A stretch of 64,000 bases of DNA from the NCBI RefSeq assembly GCF_037042905.1, contig NC_087254.1, positions 20,361,103 to 20,425,102 of the forward strand, read 5' to 3'. The notes under the pieces are model-generated. The model made no database searches. It was not told the origin of the DNA and was given only the letters and a program-made list of their open reading frames with translations. Source of the DNA: Lytechinus pictus. Lineage: Eukaryota; Echinodermata; Echinoidea; Temnopleuroida; Toxopneustidae. Positions 12,489 to 23,305 of the stretch are shown here, piece after piece. The first letter of the stretch is position 1; the number at the start of each line of letters is the position of its first letter. The translations under genes and the position numbers were made by a program.

Positions 12489-14343
12489 CAGGGGCGGATC
12501 CAGCCTTCGCCAATAGGGGGGGGGGGGCCCGGAAATTTTTTTCAGCCATATTTTCCCCAATCGGCCGCTCGAAGATGATTTTTGGTTTTTTGAAGGGGTA
12601 GTCCTAATAGTCACTTCTTAGCTTTATTCTTATTAATCATCATAAATAGATAATCCTTATTTATATAGTGTGAGCGCGAAGCGCGAGCTAAATTAATGGA
12701 AATCTTATGTATATTTCCCTAAAGACTGCATGCAGTTAGCCATGAAGACGTTACATATTTTAAAAATCAAATAATGCGAGCGCGAAGCGCGAGCTGAAAA
12801 AAATTGACATTTTTACCCAAAGAATGGAAATTCTAAGCACTTTTAAACAGAATAGGTATATAACTAAACAATTGATGCGAGCGGAAAATTTCGAGATTTA
12901 GACCTACTGAACGAGACACTCTATTCATGTTTTGTAAATCATGAAAAGGATGAGTAATTGGGGATCTTCCTTACATTAATAATGCGAGCGCAAAGCGCGA
13001 GCAGAAAATTTTCATATGCGTTTTGAACTGATCGAAAATATACATGTTAAGGACTGCCACTTAGCCATGAAGACGTTACATATTTCAACAATCGAATAAC
13101 GCGAGCGCGAGCTGAAAAAATTGACATTTCTACATAAAGAATGGAAAATTTTAATCAATTTTTATAATCATGAACAAGATAGCTATATAACTAAACAATT
13201 GATGCGAGCGCAAAGCGCGAGCGGAAAAAACAGAGATTAAGACCTAAAAACGGGACACTATATTCATGTTTTGTAAATCATGAAGAGAATGAGTAATAGG
13301 GGATCTTTCTACATTTATAATGCGCACAAAGCGCGAGCAGAAAACATTTAATATTGTGATCTGAAACTGGATAATGATTTAAATAAAGAACAAGTTGTGT
13401 ATGGAATAAACATGCACGCGCCTGTTTCATATTTAGACCTAGAATTTAGGCATTCTAAATACATCGTTTATCGTGAAAATCAAAGCGAGCGCGTAGCGCG
13501 AACTTAAACTATTTTATATTCCGATCTGAAAAAAATGAATCAATTTCAGCTCTATATTTCAAGCACTTTGTAGGAAAATTGTGAGGAGGATATGGATCGC
13601 ACTTAAAAAAGAACTGATATTTTGCATTATTATTACATCATTATTATTACATTGAGTTTTGACATAGGACCGGCACATCCTTAGGACATGTCATCATTTG
13701 AAAATGAACACTGTCTTCCTATTCCTCTTGCTAAGTGCGAGATGAAACAAAAGGGACAATTCAATTATTAAATTAATATCTTATATATTAATGAGGGCGC
13801 GAAATCTGATGATATGATGGCATGAAAACTGGACATTTCAAGCACTTGTTTTTGTAATTATAACTAGAATGCATCAGTTAATATAAATTTGAGAGCGCAC
13901 AGCGCGAGCAGAAAATGTTAATATTCAGACCATAAAACTGACATTTTTACAGAGCACTTTTTAAAAATCAATTTGTAAATCACGCAAAATAACGAAAGTT
14001 CGATTTCTGAGATGAAATATGTTTTTTTTTGTATATTGACTTCCAAACTTGATATTTAAACTCCATATTGAACAAGATATGTAAATCACCTAAAAGGCAA
14101 TGCAAGCGCGAAGCGCGAGCGAAAATTTTATATCGTGACATGAAAGATTTAAAAAAAATATTTTCCAGGTCTTCCCCTCATCTCATTTTATTCACTCGTC
14201 TTCTTCCTCTTATGTTTCCCCTTCTTTTTTCCCTCTCTCTTCCCTTCTTTTTATTTTTTTTCTTTCTTTCCCCTTTTTTCTCTTTTTTTTGTTCTGCCAA
14301 TAGGGGGGGGGGCGGGCCCCTCGGGCCCCCCTGGATCCGCCTA
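12489..14343. mobile_element. Non-autonomous hAT-like element with periodic GC motif
   Basis: The left end CAGGGGCGGATCCAGC and the right end GGATCCGCCTA are inverted. The flanking octamers TCTTAATA (12481-12488) and TGTTAATA (14344-14351) agree at 7 of 8 bases, as expected for a hAT-type 8-bp duplication. Just inside both ends is CCAATAGGGGGGG or similar. About ten copies of a motif close to GCGAGCGCGAAGCGCGAGC recur irregularly every 100-250 bp (about 12671, 12776, 12983, 13202, 13485, 13890, 14103). There is no transposase frame. It inserted just downstream of the glycosyltransferase-like exon. Confidence 0.6.
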
Positions 14344-14362
14344 TGTTAATATGTTTTCCAAA

Positions 14363-15135
14363 TCACAAGTAGCATATATTCAAGCCAAGGGATGTCGAGA
14401 ATCTGTGAAATCCAGTCTTTAGCGTCTGTAGAAAGATGTCTGCTGAAACCGTCGATGATCGTAAACTCTTCGCTTTCCTCCTAGTCAATTTCGTTTCCAG
14501 TGCTTTAATAGCGGATATGACATTTGGCGATGATTTCAAAAATATAAAACCCTGAAGCTCGCTCTTGCCGTGTTGGATACAAACATGGCACTGGTAATAA
14601 CTCTCCCATATACCAGGCATGGGATCTTTCAACCAAATTGAATCTGTTGAAGTATACAGTACGCCTTTACCCAAAGTGAGAATCTTCAATATGACGTCAC
14701 TATCAGACAGCAGTGATGAATTCTTAAGTTGAGTCTCCTTTAGCACTCGTCGGGCTACTAAATGCGTTTTCTCTAAGGTTTTCGATCTAATTTTGAATTG
14801 AGACAGATTTTTATAGGCACGTTGGTCCTCTACGAGTAAAGTGACGTCATAGCTTATATTCAGCCTCATCAAACTTTCTAGCCATTTAAGTGTCATTGCT
14901 AGTACTTTAGAGTGTGTCGTACCAACGATAGTAAAATCTATATCATTGATAGATAAGTCTCTGTGTATGCTTTTATTGATGAAAGTAGTTCTCTCATCAT
15001 GAATGTCGTTTATAAGATGACTCAAGTTGTTACTCTGGTTTCCATGGAGATGAATGATGGCCTTTTTACTGGTAATACTATTCGAATGGAGGTGCGGGTT
15101 TGACTCGACAGGGTATAGAATAATAACGCGCTGAT
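14363..15135 (-). CDS. Degenerate glycosyltransferase-like gene, exon 2 (catalytic part)
   Basis: This is the second exon of a minus-strand gene whose first exon is 25384-25195; the joined frame is 320 residues. A T-run and CAG precede the exon at 15136-15138, and it enters with two bases that complete the phase-1 codon of exon 1. The lumenal protein resembles the nucleotide-diphospho-sugar transferase fold (Pfam Nucleotid_trans) and its paralogue at 36136-37112: both have a W-LESL-RL-YD/N-TL-ED block and a G-VL-ten-residue block ending WLKDP. Where the paralogue has Asp-Ala-Asp, this one has Ser-Thr-Asp (about residues 226-228), so the first metal-binding Asp is lost. The protein also stops about 60 residues short of the paralogue. 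Reading the last 60 bases in a neighbouring frame extends the open stretch, which hints at a frameshift. I infer a decaying or neofunctionalised copy. Confidence 0.6.
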
Positions 15136-17487
15136 CTGAAAAAAAAAATAGAAGAGAGACAAGGTTAAATAATAGACAAAGATTTACAGAATGGATTTAA
15201 TTGCTGAATTGTTTTGTTTTATCATCTTATCCAAGTACAGTGACAGATTTCGTCATGATAAAGTGTTTATTGATTGATCGCTCTTTATTTGATTTCATTT
15301 GAAATTCGACAGTCAAGACGTATACAAATATGACACATATTAAAAAATATCTTTATACAAAATATATTCAAATAAATTTAGATGATCACCATATCAAGTC
15401 TAAAGCATTATGCTAATGCTTTCGGGTCACCTGAAAAAAATACCGAAAACAAACAACAATACCCTATGACATTTTATCATTTATGACAGAAACAAAACGA
15501 TAATATACAAAATCTTCGAGCAGCTACAAACAAAGATGCAAAAATTGGCATTACGTGCAGTTAAATCTTAAAATCAGGATTAAAACAACTCTTGATAGAT
15601 GATTCTGTCGGAGACCCTTCTATTTCTTGCTCTCCCCCCTTCTCTCTACCTCTCTCTCTCACTTTTTTTTCTGTCTCTTCTCCTTTCTACATTGTATTGT
15701 TATTCTCCCGTAAGAACTATGTGAAATATGGGACTACCCTGCTTTTATAAAGAAAGCATGATTAAATAAATAATATATAAATCAATTGATAAATAACTAA
15801 ATAGATAAATGAATAAATGTAATAATGCGTCGAGCTAAGATTTTCTCTAAAAAAAATCATTAATGCTTGTATAGTGTTTATCTTATTCTTTCTCTTCATC
15901 TCTCAGTCTTTTCCCTTGCTTATCCTGATTTCATAATGATATGATGCTTTTTCACTGTACATTTATAAGTTGTTTAGCGTTATGCTGTATTGAATCTGTT
16001 ATCCTGACATTGTTTCTAAGGTGTTCGATTTTAATTCCATTCTATTTTGGACATCCAACTACTCTTTTTTTCATTTTTTTTATTTCAGTTTCACCAGATC
16101 TGTTTCAACAAGATTTTTTAGAAAAATAAATATTTCCGTTTCTATTTTCACTGTGTTTAGATTGCTTCCTTGATCATGTTGATATAACTTTTGTTTATAT
16201 ATAAATACAAATTTTTACTCTTATGTTACATGTATATTTGCTTTCCTGATTCCTATTCTTGACCAAGATGAAACCTGCATGTATTCGCCTGAAGTTCTAA
16301 ATATTTCACATTTATTGTGTATTTTTTTTGCAAAAACATACAGAACATCAAGGCTAGTCTTTAATGATCAGATGTAACTCAATAATACAATGAATATATT
16401 ACTGTTCAGTGCCGAGTTGATGTTTTTATTTACTGAGTTATATTTCCACATTTTTTTGCAGTTGTAATATTTGTTCTTTATATTCCCAATACGTCTCTAT
16501 ATCATCTTTTATCCTTTATCCCCCTTCCTTTTCATTCTCATTTTCAATGTGTAGTATATTTTATATAAGAGAACCTATTTATTTGATTCATGTCGTGGGA
16601 GTAGCATGGGGGCGGATGCCACTGTTGCATGTTTGTATACTGTAATCGTTTCTCTGATGTACATGTGCCTTTTTTATATTGGTGAAATAGAATAAATAAC
16701 TATTATACTTATGGTTTGGCAATCTTCAGCTGAATTCTTAAAAAGTGGAAAGTAGGGCGTTTTCAATCGAAGAAAGCAATGTTCCTTGCATCGATTATCC
16801 ATCAAAATCTACATAATATCAAATAATAATAGTGACACTTATTTGCATCTAAAGTAATATCAATACTCTTACGCTGTAATGGATAAACTGATGTTGATCA
16901 GTTTTAGATCGGTTTCCTTCCTTGTCGGGTCAATATATACATGTATATCTCCATGTTGGTAAAAGTCCAAACGTTTAGCACAAACTATTATTAGATGGAA
17001 TCACAGTTATCGGAGAAGTTAATCCTAAAGAAAAGTTTGTTGTAAAAAAAGCAGAAAAAATAATGAAAAATATTGGTGAAGGTTTTTAGGGAAAATCCAT
17101 TAAATATTAAGAAAATCATATTATAATAAACGAGCGACTGCCCCATATGTTATGTAATATAAAATGCATATTTTTTAATGTTTCGTGATGAATTATTTTT
17201 CTTTTTTTTTTAGCACCGCGTGTGAAATGATTTGTGTATTGTTGATATACTGAAGGAACAATAAAACAAACATTTTCAATTTTCTGAGAAAATGAAATTT
17301 CTTTGATTTTTTTTTACCATACGATGATATATAGGAAAGCTGCTCGCACATGACGTCACAAATTAAATGACTAAAATTCTAATAACTTTTTTTATTTTTT
17401 AATGAATTTAAGGTATTGTTTAACTTTGTGAGCAGCCGATTAAAAAAATTATCAAACCAAGATGAAACATGTGTACAAGTGCATGTA
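15136..17487. other. Intron of the degenerate glycosyltransferase gene, 3' part
   Basis: AT-rich with no exon-like segment and no clear inverted-repeat element. It forms the downstream part of the 10-kb intron between 25194 and 15136. Confidence 0.4.
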
Positions 17488-19856
17488 AGAAGATATAGTA
17501 GTCTGTTTGGACAACTTCCGGTCGAGGGGATTAACATAGTTAATTATTAATGAATTATTAATAATTAGTTAATTATTAATTGATTATTAGTTAATTATTA
17601 ATTAATTATCAATTAGGTGTTTGTTGATATCGGTGAGGTCAAAAGCGAAGAGTCGTTATGGGGATGAACATAATTAATTTTAAAATTTATGTTAGACAAA
17701 GCGGTCAAGTTGGACATGGATATTTTTTGGTAATGTGTGGAGAGTATGGATTGATGATGGGACAATAGAATTAGGGATGTGTGTTGGTCAAGTTCACTCT
17801 TGGTGGTTTTGGATGCAGGTAGATGTTTGCCGAGCAGCTCATCTGTGCGTGTGGGGAGTATGGATGCAGATTTTGGATGCAGGTAGATGTTTGCCAAGCA
17901 GCTCATCTTTGTGGGGTCTTGGATGCCGACAGGTGTTTGCCAAGTAGTCTCATCTTTGTTAGGTTTTGGATAAAGCTATTAAAAGCCAAGTAGTTTTCAA
18001 GACATCTGCAAGAAGCCATATTGTAATTTGATAATTATGAATTAACGGTGACCTCGTGAAACACTTGGTTAAGGTGAACATAGGGATGCATCATTGATTA
18101 GTGTCCCTCGATGGTCATGAAGTTAGAGTGGTATAGGATTATTGGTTACACAGTGAACATAATTTCAGGGGGTCGCTTACAATTTAACATTACTGTTTCC
18201 ATGGTTTCATGCAGAATAGCTGTCACCCAATCGGTATGTGTCATTCCGCCATTTTGGCGTTGCAACGTCTACGGCGAAACATCAGCATCGTCATGATCGT
18301 GGAGTTGTGTGTGTGTGTGTGTGGGGGGGGGGGGGTAATAAGAGAGTTTAGCTGGAATCCACTTCATTCCCTCACATTATTCCAGCAGTGTGGCGTTGCG
18401 GCGTCTAACGGCGTCATGGGGTTGCGGTATAGGAGGATCGCAATTTACCATTTGGCAATGAGTTCGATGATGTTTGGTGATTAATGATGTTAAATGTCGG
18501 TCCCAATTATAAATCATCATTTCTCATAGATACATGTCTGTAAAAACTTATCACACGCACACTCTAGAACAGAAACACACGCTCTCTATTTATCGGATAG
18601 TGGGGGTTAACACTTTTTCCAATTGTTGTCGCATGACCCTCCGTTTATTTTCAAAATCTTCAACCACGAGAAAACAAATAATTATTCCGATCGAGTGTCA
18701 ATGTATCAATGTTGTCGATAGACTCGGGGCACTTTATCATTTGGAATACTTTTTTATTCAATTTTGTACTTCCCGAGATCGAAGTTGAGAATATCTCATT
18801 TTTATGGGAAATATATTTACAGAGGGCAATAAATCGGATCAAATCGTCAAAGTTTATGTTTGCAAGGATTTTATTAAATAAAACAACAAATAACTTTCAC
18901 TCTTATGTTTAAGGAAAATTATTTATATTATTATTATTATAAACACAAACCTCAGTATGACACGATTTTTCAAGTGTCATGTTTGCTGCGCCCCTGCATG
19001 CATTCGTGCCCCCTTTCCGTTTATTTTCAAAATCCTTGAAACATTTCATGCAATGCCAATAACAGCAAGATTATCACAATGTAGACAGAGGGTATGAATG
19101 AACTATGACACTTCATGAAGTAGATGTTCAGACAATCTATTTCATTGAAAGAATTGTATTGCCAACAGATGGTTCGCAATTGATGAACTATTATATTTAT
19201 TATTTGGATAATGTGCCCGATAGAGGGCGTTGCTATATCATTTCAGATTAAATTTGTTTGGAAACTGTACTTTCAGAGAACTTTAGAATATCTCCTTGAC
19301 AGTAAAATATAATTGCAGATAGAATTAAGGCGCTCAGTCGCATCGGCAAATCTGTCAATTTCATACAGCGCGTCCCTAAAAAAATGTCCCTCTGACATAA
19401 GGCTGAATTAATTTAAAATATGAAAATTATTCTCGATTAAAATAATGTATAATTATAGGAAGCTCATCTCAAGTCCTAACTTCTCAAACAATTTCATTGG
19501 TCTTGCTTCAGCGGTTTTGAATATACAGTATATTATGTAACAATGGTGCTTTTCAGCCTATTCCAAGTTTTCATACATGCATCAAGTTAGATTATGTTCA
19601 TGATGATATAAGCTTTCTTCTCCTGTACATTATTTTGTATGATTGAGAGTACTACAACACTTTGGAATAACTTCAGCTTGGCTATGTCAGAGGGACATTT
19701 TGGGGGGGGGGACGCGCTGTATGTAGGTCTACATTCGTAGACATGGTAGAGGTGACATGATTGAAAACACTTCATTGCGGCGTACATTGCTCTGTTTTGA
19801 CGGCGTTACGACGGCGTACGGTGGCGCTACGGCGCATCTAACGGCAAAGTCATGAA
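17488..19856 (+). repeat. Left inverted arm of the giant palindromic transposon
   Basis: A 2369-bp arm. From outside in it has: an outer AT-rich block of degenerate TTAATTATTAAT repeats (about 17540-17615); about three degenerate copies of a 45-67 bp unit around GGATGCAGGTAGATGTTTGCC (17808-17970); a GT-then-G tract (18306-18335); a nested MITE (19362-19723); and an inner GC-rich stretch of ACGGCGT-like repeats (19799-19850). Small open frames recur on both arms only because the arms are copies. Confidence 0.85.
19362..19723. mobile_element. MITE nested in the left arm
   Basis: Inverted ends CATACAGCGCGTCCC at 19362 and its complement ending at 19723 are followed inward by a further matching block (TGTCCCTCTGACATA and its complement). 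The same MITE is at the mirror position in the right arm (21044-21404). Confidence 0.65.
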
Positions 19857-20177
19857 ATCAATTTTTATTTTTGTTGATAGAAGGCGTTTAACGCATCAAT
19901 CCGTCCAACGACAAAGCACAAGAGAAGGAAAAAACACATCTTATGCAAAAATATATTTCACATCAGCAAATTTTGTTATTTTAATTGAAGTATGAAACAA
20001 GATATTAACAAGCAATGCATATTTGTAAATTTGTAGGTATCAGAAAGTACATTCATATATTATATTTGGTCACTCTCTTGGAACTTATCAGCATGGAAAA
20101 AATATCATTTCATCATGATCATAATACATGTACAGCTTTCTACAATCTACAAAGTTTGTTCTGTATTATTATGTGCA

Positions 20178-20798
20178 CTAGTTGTCACTTTCTTCAGCCC
20201 CTTCCATCTCTTCTTCATGCTCCTCTTCTTCCTGGTATTGAAATAGGACATCAAACTTTGTTCCGTGTCTGGCCAACACGCGTTGAATTGCTTTCCGAAT
20301 ATCCATTCCATTCTCTACTCTTTCTTTGATATCAGATAGAATGTCAAGATTGGTGTCATCTTCTTCAAGATACAAGCTATGTCGCAAGAAGTAAGAGTAG
20401 TGGTCGAAGAAGATTCGTTTGACTGCCCATAAAACTTTTGTGTGAGCATTCTCTCGAGCTTCTTCCTCATTCATACCCCTTGAGATATATTTTTCGTATT
20501 TTTCATTTCTCATCTCATCGGTTGCTGCTAGAGCCAGTTTGAACCATTCTTGATAAACTAGGTTGTCTTCAGGATCTCCATTGTCTTCTTCTTCACTTTC
20601 TGATTCTATCATTTTAGAATCTTCCTCTATGATATTTTCATTATCACTGGAGTCTTCATTTTCAGATTCAGTTTCATTCGGTTCCTCATCCGTTTCCATT
20701 TCTCGATGCGCAGTTTGTTCGTGCCTCTTCACGTCAAACCTGCGACTATACGTCTTATCGCATAGGGAACAAGCAAATCGGTTTAAGAGAGTATTCAT
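20178..20798 (-). CDS. C2H2 zinc-finger/acidic protein, sole gene of the giant transposon
   Basis: A 206-residue intronless frame starts at the ATG at 20798-20796. Residues about 9-29 form one C2H2 finger: CSLC, twelve residues, H, four residues, H, with TYSRRFDVKRH as the fingertip. Residues about 33-80 are very acidic (Glu/Asp/Ser/Asn), like a transactivation or nuclear-protein segment. Residues about 80-190 look helical (EWFKLALAATDEM, GMNEEEARENAH, AVKRIFFDHYSYFLRHS, DIRKAIQRVLARHG), and the C-terminus is acidic again. I do not recognise the family. It is not a transposase by motif: no DDE or DDD set was seen. A TATAAAG lies about 55 bp upstream, giving a compact promoter. It could regulate or mobilise the element, or be captured cargo. 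Confidence 0.7.
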   Translation of the reverse strand: MNTLLNRFACSLCDKTYSRRFDVKRHEQTAHREMETDEEPNETESENEDSSDNENIIEEDSKMIESESEEEDNGDPEDNLVYQEWFKLALAATDEMRNEKYEKYISRGMNEEEARENAHTKVLWAVKRIFFDHYSYFLRHSLYLEEDDTNLDILSDIKERVENGMDIRKAIQRVLARHGTKFDVLFQYQEEEEHEEEMEGAEESDN

Positions 20799-20851
20799 GT
20801 TGACTTGAAGATGTTAAGCTTGCAAATGATAGTGCAACAATTGCACCGCCA

Positions 20852-20858
20852 CTTTATA
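20852..20858 (-). promoter_or_regulatory. TATA box of the transposon's cargo gene
   Basis: On the minus strand TATAAAG reads at 20858-20852, 54 bases before the ATG. With the usual 25-30 bp spacing the transcript leader would be only about 25 bases. It lies in the unique centre, close to the inner border of the right arm. Confidence 0.5.
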
Positions 20859-20910
20859 TTGCTTTGACCATGGTGAGTATTGTCAAACTATGACGCCATG
20901 AGGCGCAATG

Positions 20911-23299
20911 TTCATGACTTTGCCGTTAGATGCGCCGTAGCGCCACCGTACGCCGTCGTAACGCCGTCAAAACAGAGCAATGTACGCCGCAATGAAGTGT
21001 TTTCAATCATGTCACCTCTACCATGTCTACGAATGTAGACCTACATACAGCGCGTCCCCCCCCAAAAATGTCCCTCTGACATAGCCAAGCTGAAGTTATT
21101 CCAAAGTGTTGTAGTACTCTCAATCATACAAAATAATGTACAGGAGAAGAAAGCTTATATCATCATGAACATAATCTAACTTGATGCATGTATGAAAACT
21201 TGGAATAGGCTGAAAAGCACCATTGTTACATAATATACTGTATATTCAAAACCGCTGAAGCAAGACCAATGAAATTGTTTGAGAAGTTAGGACTTGAGAT
21301 GAGCTTCCTATAATTATACATTATTTTAATCGAGAATAATTTTCATATTTTAAATTAATTCAGCCTTATGTCAGAGGGACATTTTTTTAGGGACGCGCTG
21401 TATGAAATTGACAGATTTGCCGATGCGACTGAGCGCCTTAATTCTATCTGCAATTATATTTTACTGTCAAGGAGATATTCTAAAGTTCTCTGAAAGTACA
21501 GTTTCCAAACAAATTTAATCTGAAATGATATAGCAACGCCCTCTATCGGGCACATTATCCAAATAATAAATATAATAGTTCATCAATTGCGAACCATCTG
21601 TTGGCAATACAATTCTTTCAATGAAATAGATTGTCTGAACATCTACTTCATGAAGTGTCATAGTTCATTCATACCCTCTGTCTACATTGTGATAATCTTG
21701 CTGTTATTGGCATTGCATGAAATGTTTCAAGGATTTTGAAAATAAACGGAAAGGGGGCACGAATGCATGCAGGGGCGCAGCAAACATGACACTTGAAAAA
21801 TCGTGTCATACTGAGGTTTGTGTTTATAATAATAATAATATAAATAATTTTCCTTAAACATAAGAGTGAAAGTTATTTGTTGTTTTATTTAATAAAATCC
21901 TTGCAAACATAAACTTTGACGATTTGATCCGATTTATTGCCCTCTGTAAATATATTTCCCATAAAAATGAGATATTCTCAACTTCGATCTCGGGAAGTAC
22001 AAAATTGAATAAAAAAGTATTCCAAATGATAAAGTGCCCCGAGTCTATCGACAACATTGATACATTGACACTCGATCGGAATAATTATTTGTTTTCTCGT
22101 GGTTGAAGATTTTGAAAATAAACGGAGGGTCATGCGACAACAATTGGAAAAAGTGTTAACCCCCACTATCCGATAAATAGAGAGCGTGTGTTTCTGTTCT
22201 AGAGTGTGCGTGTGATAAGTTTTTACAGACATGTATCTATGAGAAATGATGATTTATAATTGGGACCGACATTTAACATCATTAATCACCAAACATCATC
22301 GAACTCATTGCCAAATGGTAAATTGCGATCCTCCTATACCGCAACCCCATGACGCCGTTAGACGCCGCAACGCCACACTGCTGGAATAATGTGAGGGAAT
22401 GAAGTGGATTCCAGCTAAACTCTCTTATTACCCCCCCCCCCCCCACACACACACACACAACTCCACGATCATGACGATGCTGATGTTTCGCCGTAGACGT
22501 TGCAACGCCAAAATGGCGGAATGACACATACCGATTGGGTGACAGCTATTCTGCATGAAACCATGGAAACAGTAATGTTAAATTGTAAGCGACCCCCTGA
22601 AATTATGTTCACTGTGTAACCAATAATCCTATACCACTCTAACTTCATGACCATCGAGGGACACTAATCAATGATGCATCCCTATGTTCACCTTAACCAA
22701 GTGTTTCACGAGGTCACCGTTAATTCATAATTATCAAATTACAATATGGCTTCTTGCAGATGTCTTGAAAACTACTTGGCTTTTAATAGCTTTATCCAAA
22801 ACCTAACAAAGATGAGACTACTTGGCAAACACCTGTCGGCATCCAAGACCCCACAAAGATGAGCTGCTTGGCAAACATCTACCTGCATCCAAAATCTGCA
22901 TCCATACTCCCCACACGCACAGATGAGCTGCTCGGCAAACATCTACCTGCATCCAAAACCACCAAGAGTGAACTTGACCAACACACATCCCTAATTCTAT
23001 TGTCCCATCATCAATCCATACTCTCCACACATTACAAAAAAATATCCATGTCCAACTTGACAGCTTTGTCTAACATAAATTTTAAAATTAATTATGTTCA
23101 TCCCCATAACGACTCTTCGCTTTTGGCCTCACCGATATCAACAAACACCTAATTGATAATTTATTAATAATTAACTAATAATCAATTAATAATTAACTAA
23201 TTATTAATAATTCATTAATAATCAATTAATAATTAATTAATAATTAACTATGTTAATCCCCTCTACCGGAAGTTGTCCAAACAGACTACTATATCTTCT
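20911..23299 (-). repeat. Right inverted arm of the giant palindromic transposon
   Basis: A 2389-bp mirror of the left arm. The differences I can see cluster near the outer end: single-base changes at about 23265, 23126, 23082 and 23036 and about 20 extra bases in the TTAATTA repeat block (23160-23250). Inside, apart from length changes in the GT/G tract and in the MITE poly-C run, long stretches appear identical, including three open frames of 60, 67 and 84 residues. Confidence 0.85.
21044..21404. mobile_element. MITE nested in the right arm
   Basis: Mirror copy of the MITE at 19362-19723, same position and complementary orientation. It differs by poly-C length and few bases. Two independent insertions at exactly mirrored sites are unlikely, so the arms were copied or corrected after the insertion. 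Confidence 0.65.
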
Positions 23300-23305
23300 C
23301 ATGTA

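Larger units (their letters stand above)
17488..23299. mobile_element. Giant palindromic transposon with 2.4-kb inverted arms and a cargo gene (Polinton-like ends)
   Basis: The element is 5812 bp, flanked on both sides by CATGTA (17482-17487 and 23300-23305), a 6-bp target duplication. It begins AGAAGATATAGTAGTCTG and ends with the exact complement. Left arm 17488-19856 and right arm 20911-23299 pair almost perfectly; the 1054-bp centre carries one gene (20798-20178, -). A 6-bp duplication, long inverted repeats and AG at the 5' end with CT at the 3' end are established Polinton/Maverick features. None of the Polinton genes (DNA polymerase B, integrase, ATPase, protease, capsid) is present, so it would be a non-autonomous derivative. 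Alternatives are a foldback element of another superfamily or an unknown class. It lies in an intron of the glycosyltransferase-like gene. Confidence 0.85.

Noticed and set aside
17613-18912. Open frames of 60-97 codons in the arms of the giant palindrome
   Set aside because: They are mirrored in both arms as a consequence of the repeat; several overlap minisatellite or GT/G tracts, and none shows protein-like motifs.
17488-23299. Assembly artefact (fold-over) as the explanation of the giant palindrome
   Set aside because: A perfect 6-bp duplication outside matching termini, a unique centre with an intact gene, and small differences between the arms all favour a real transposon, although long-read confirmation is still desirable.
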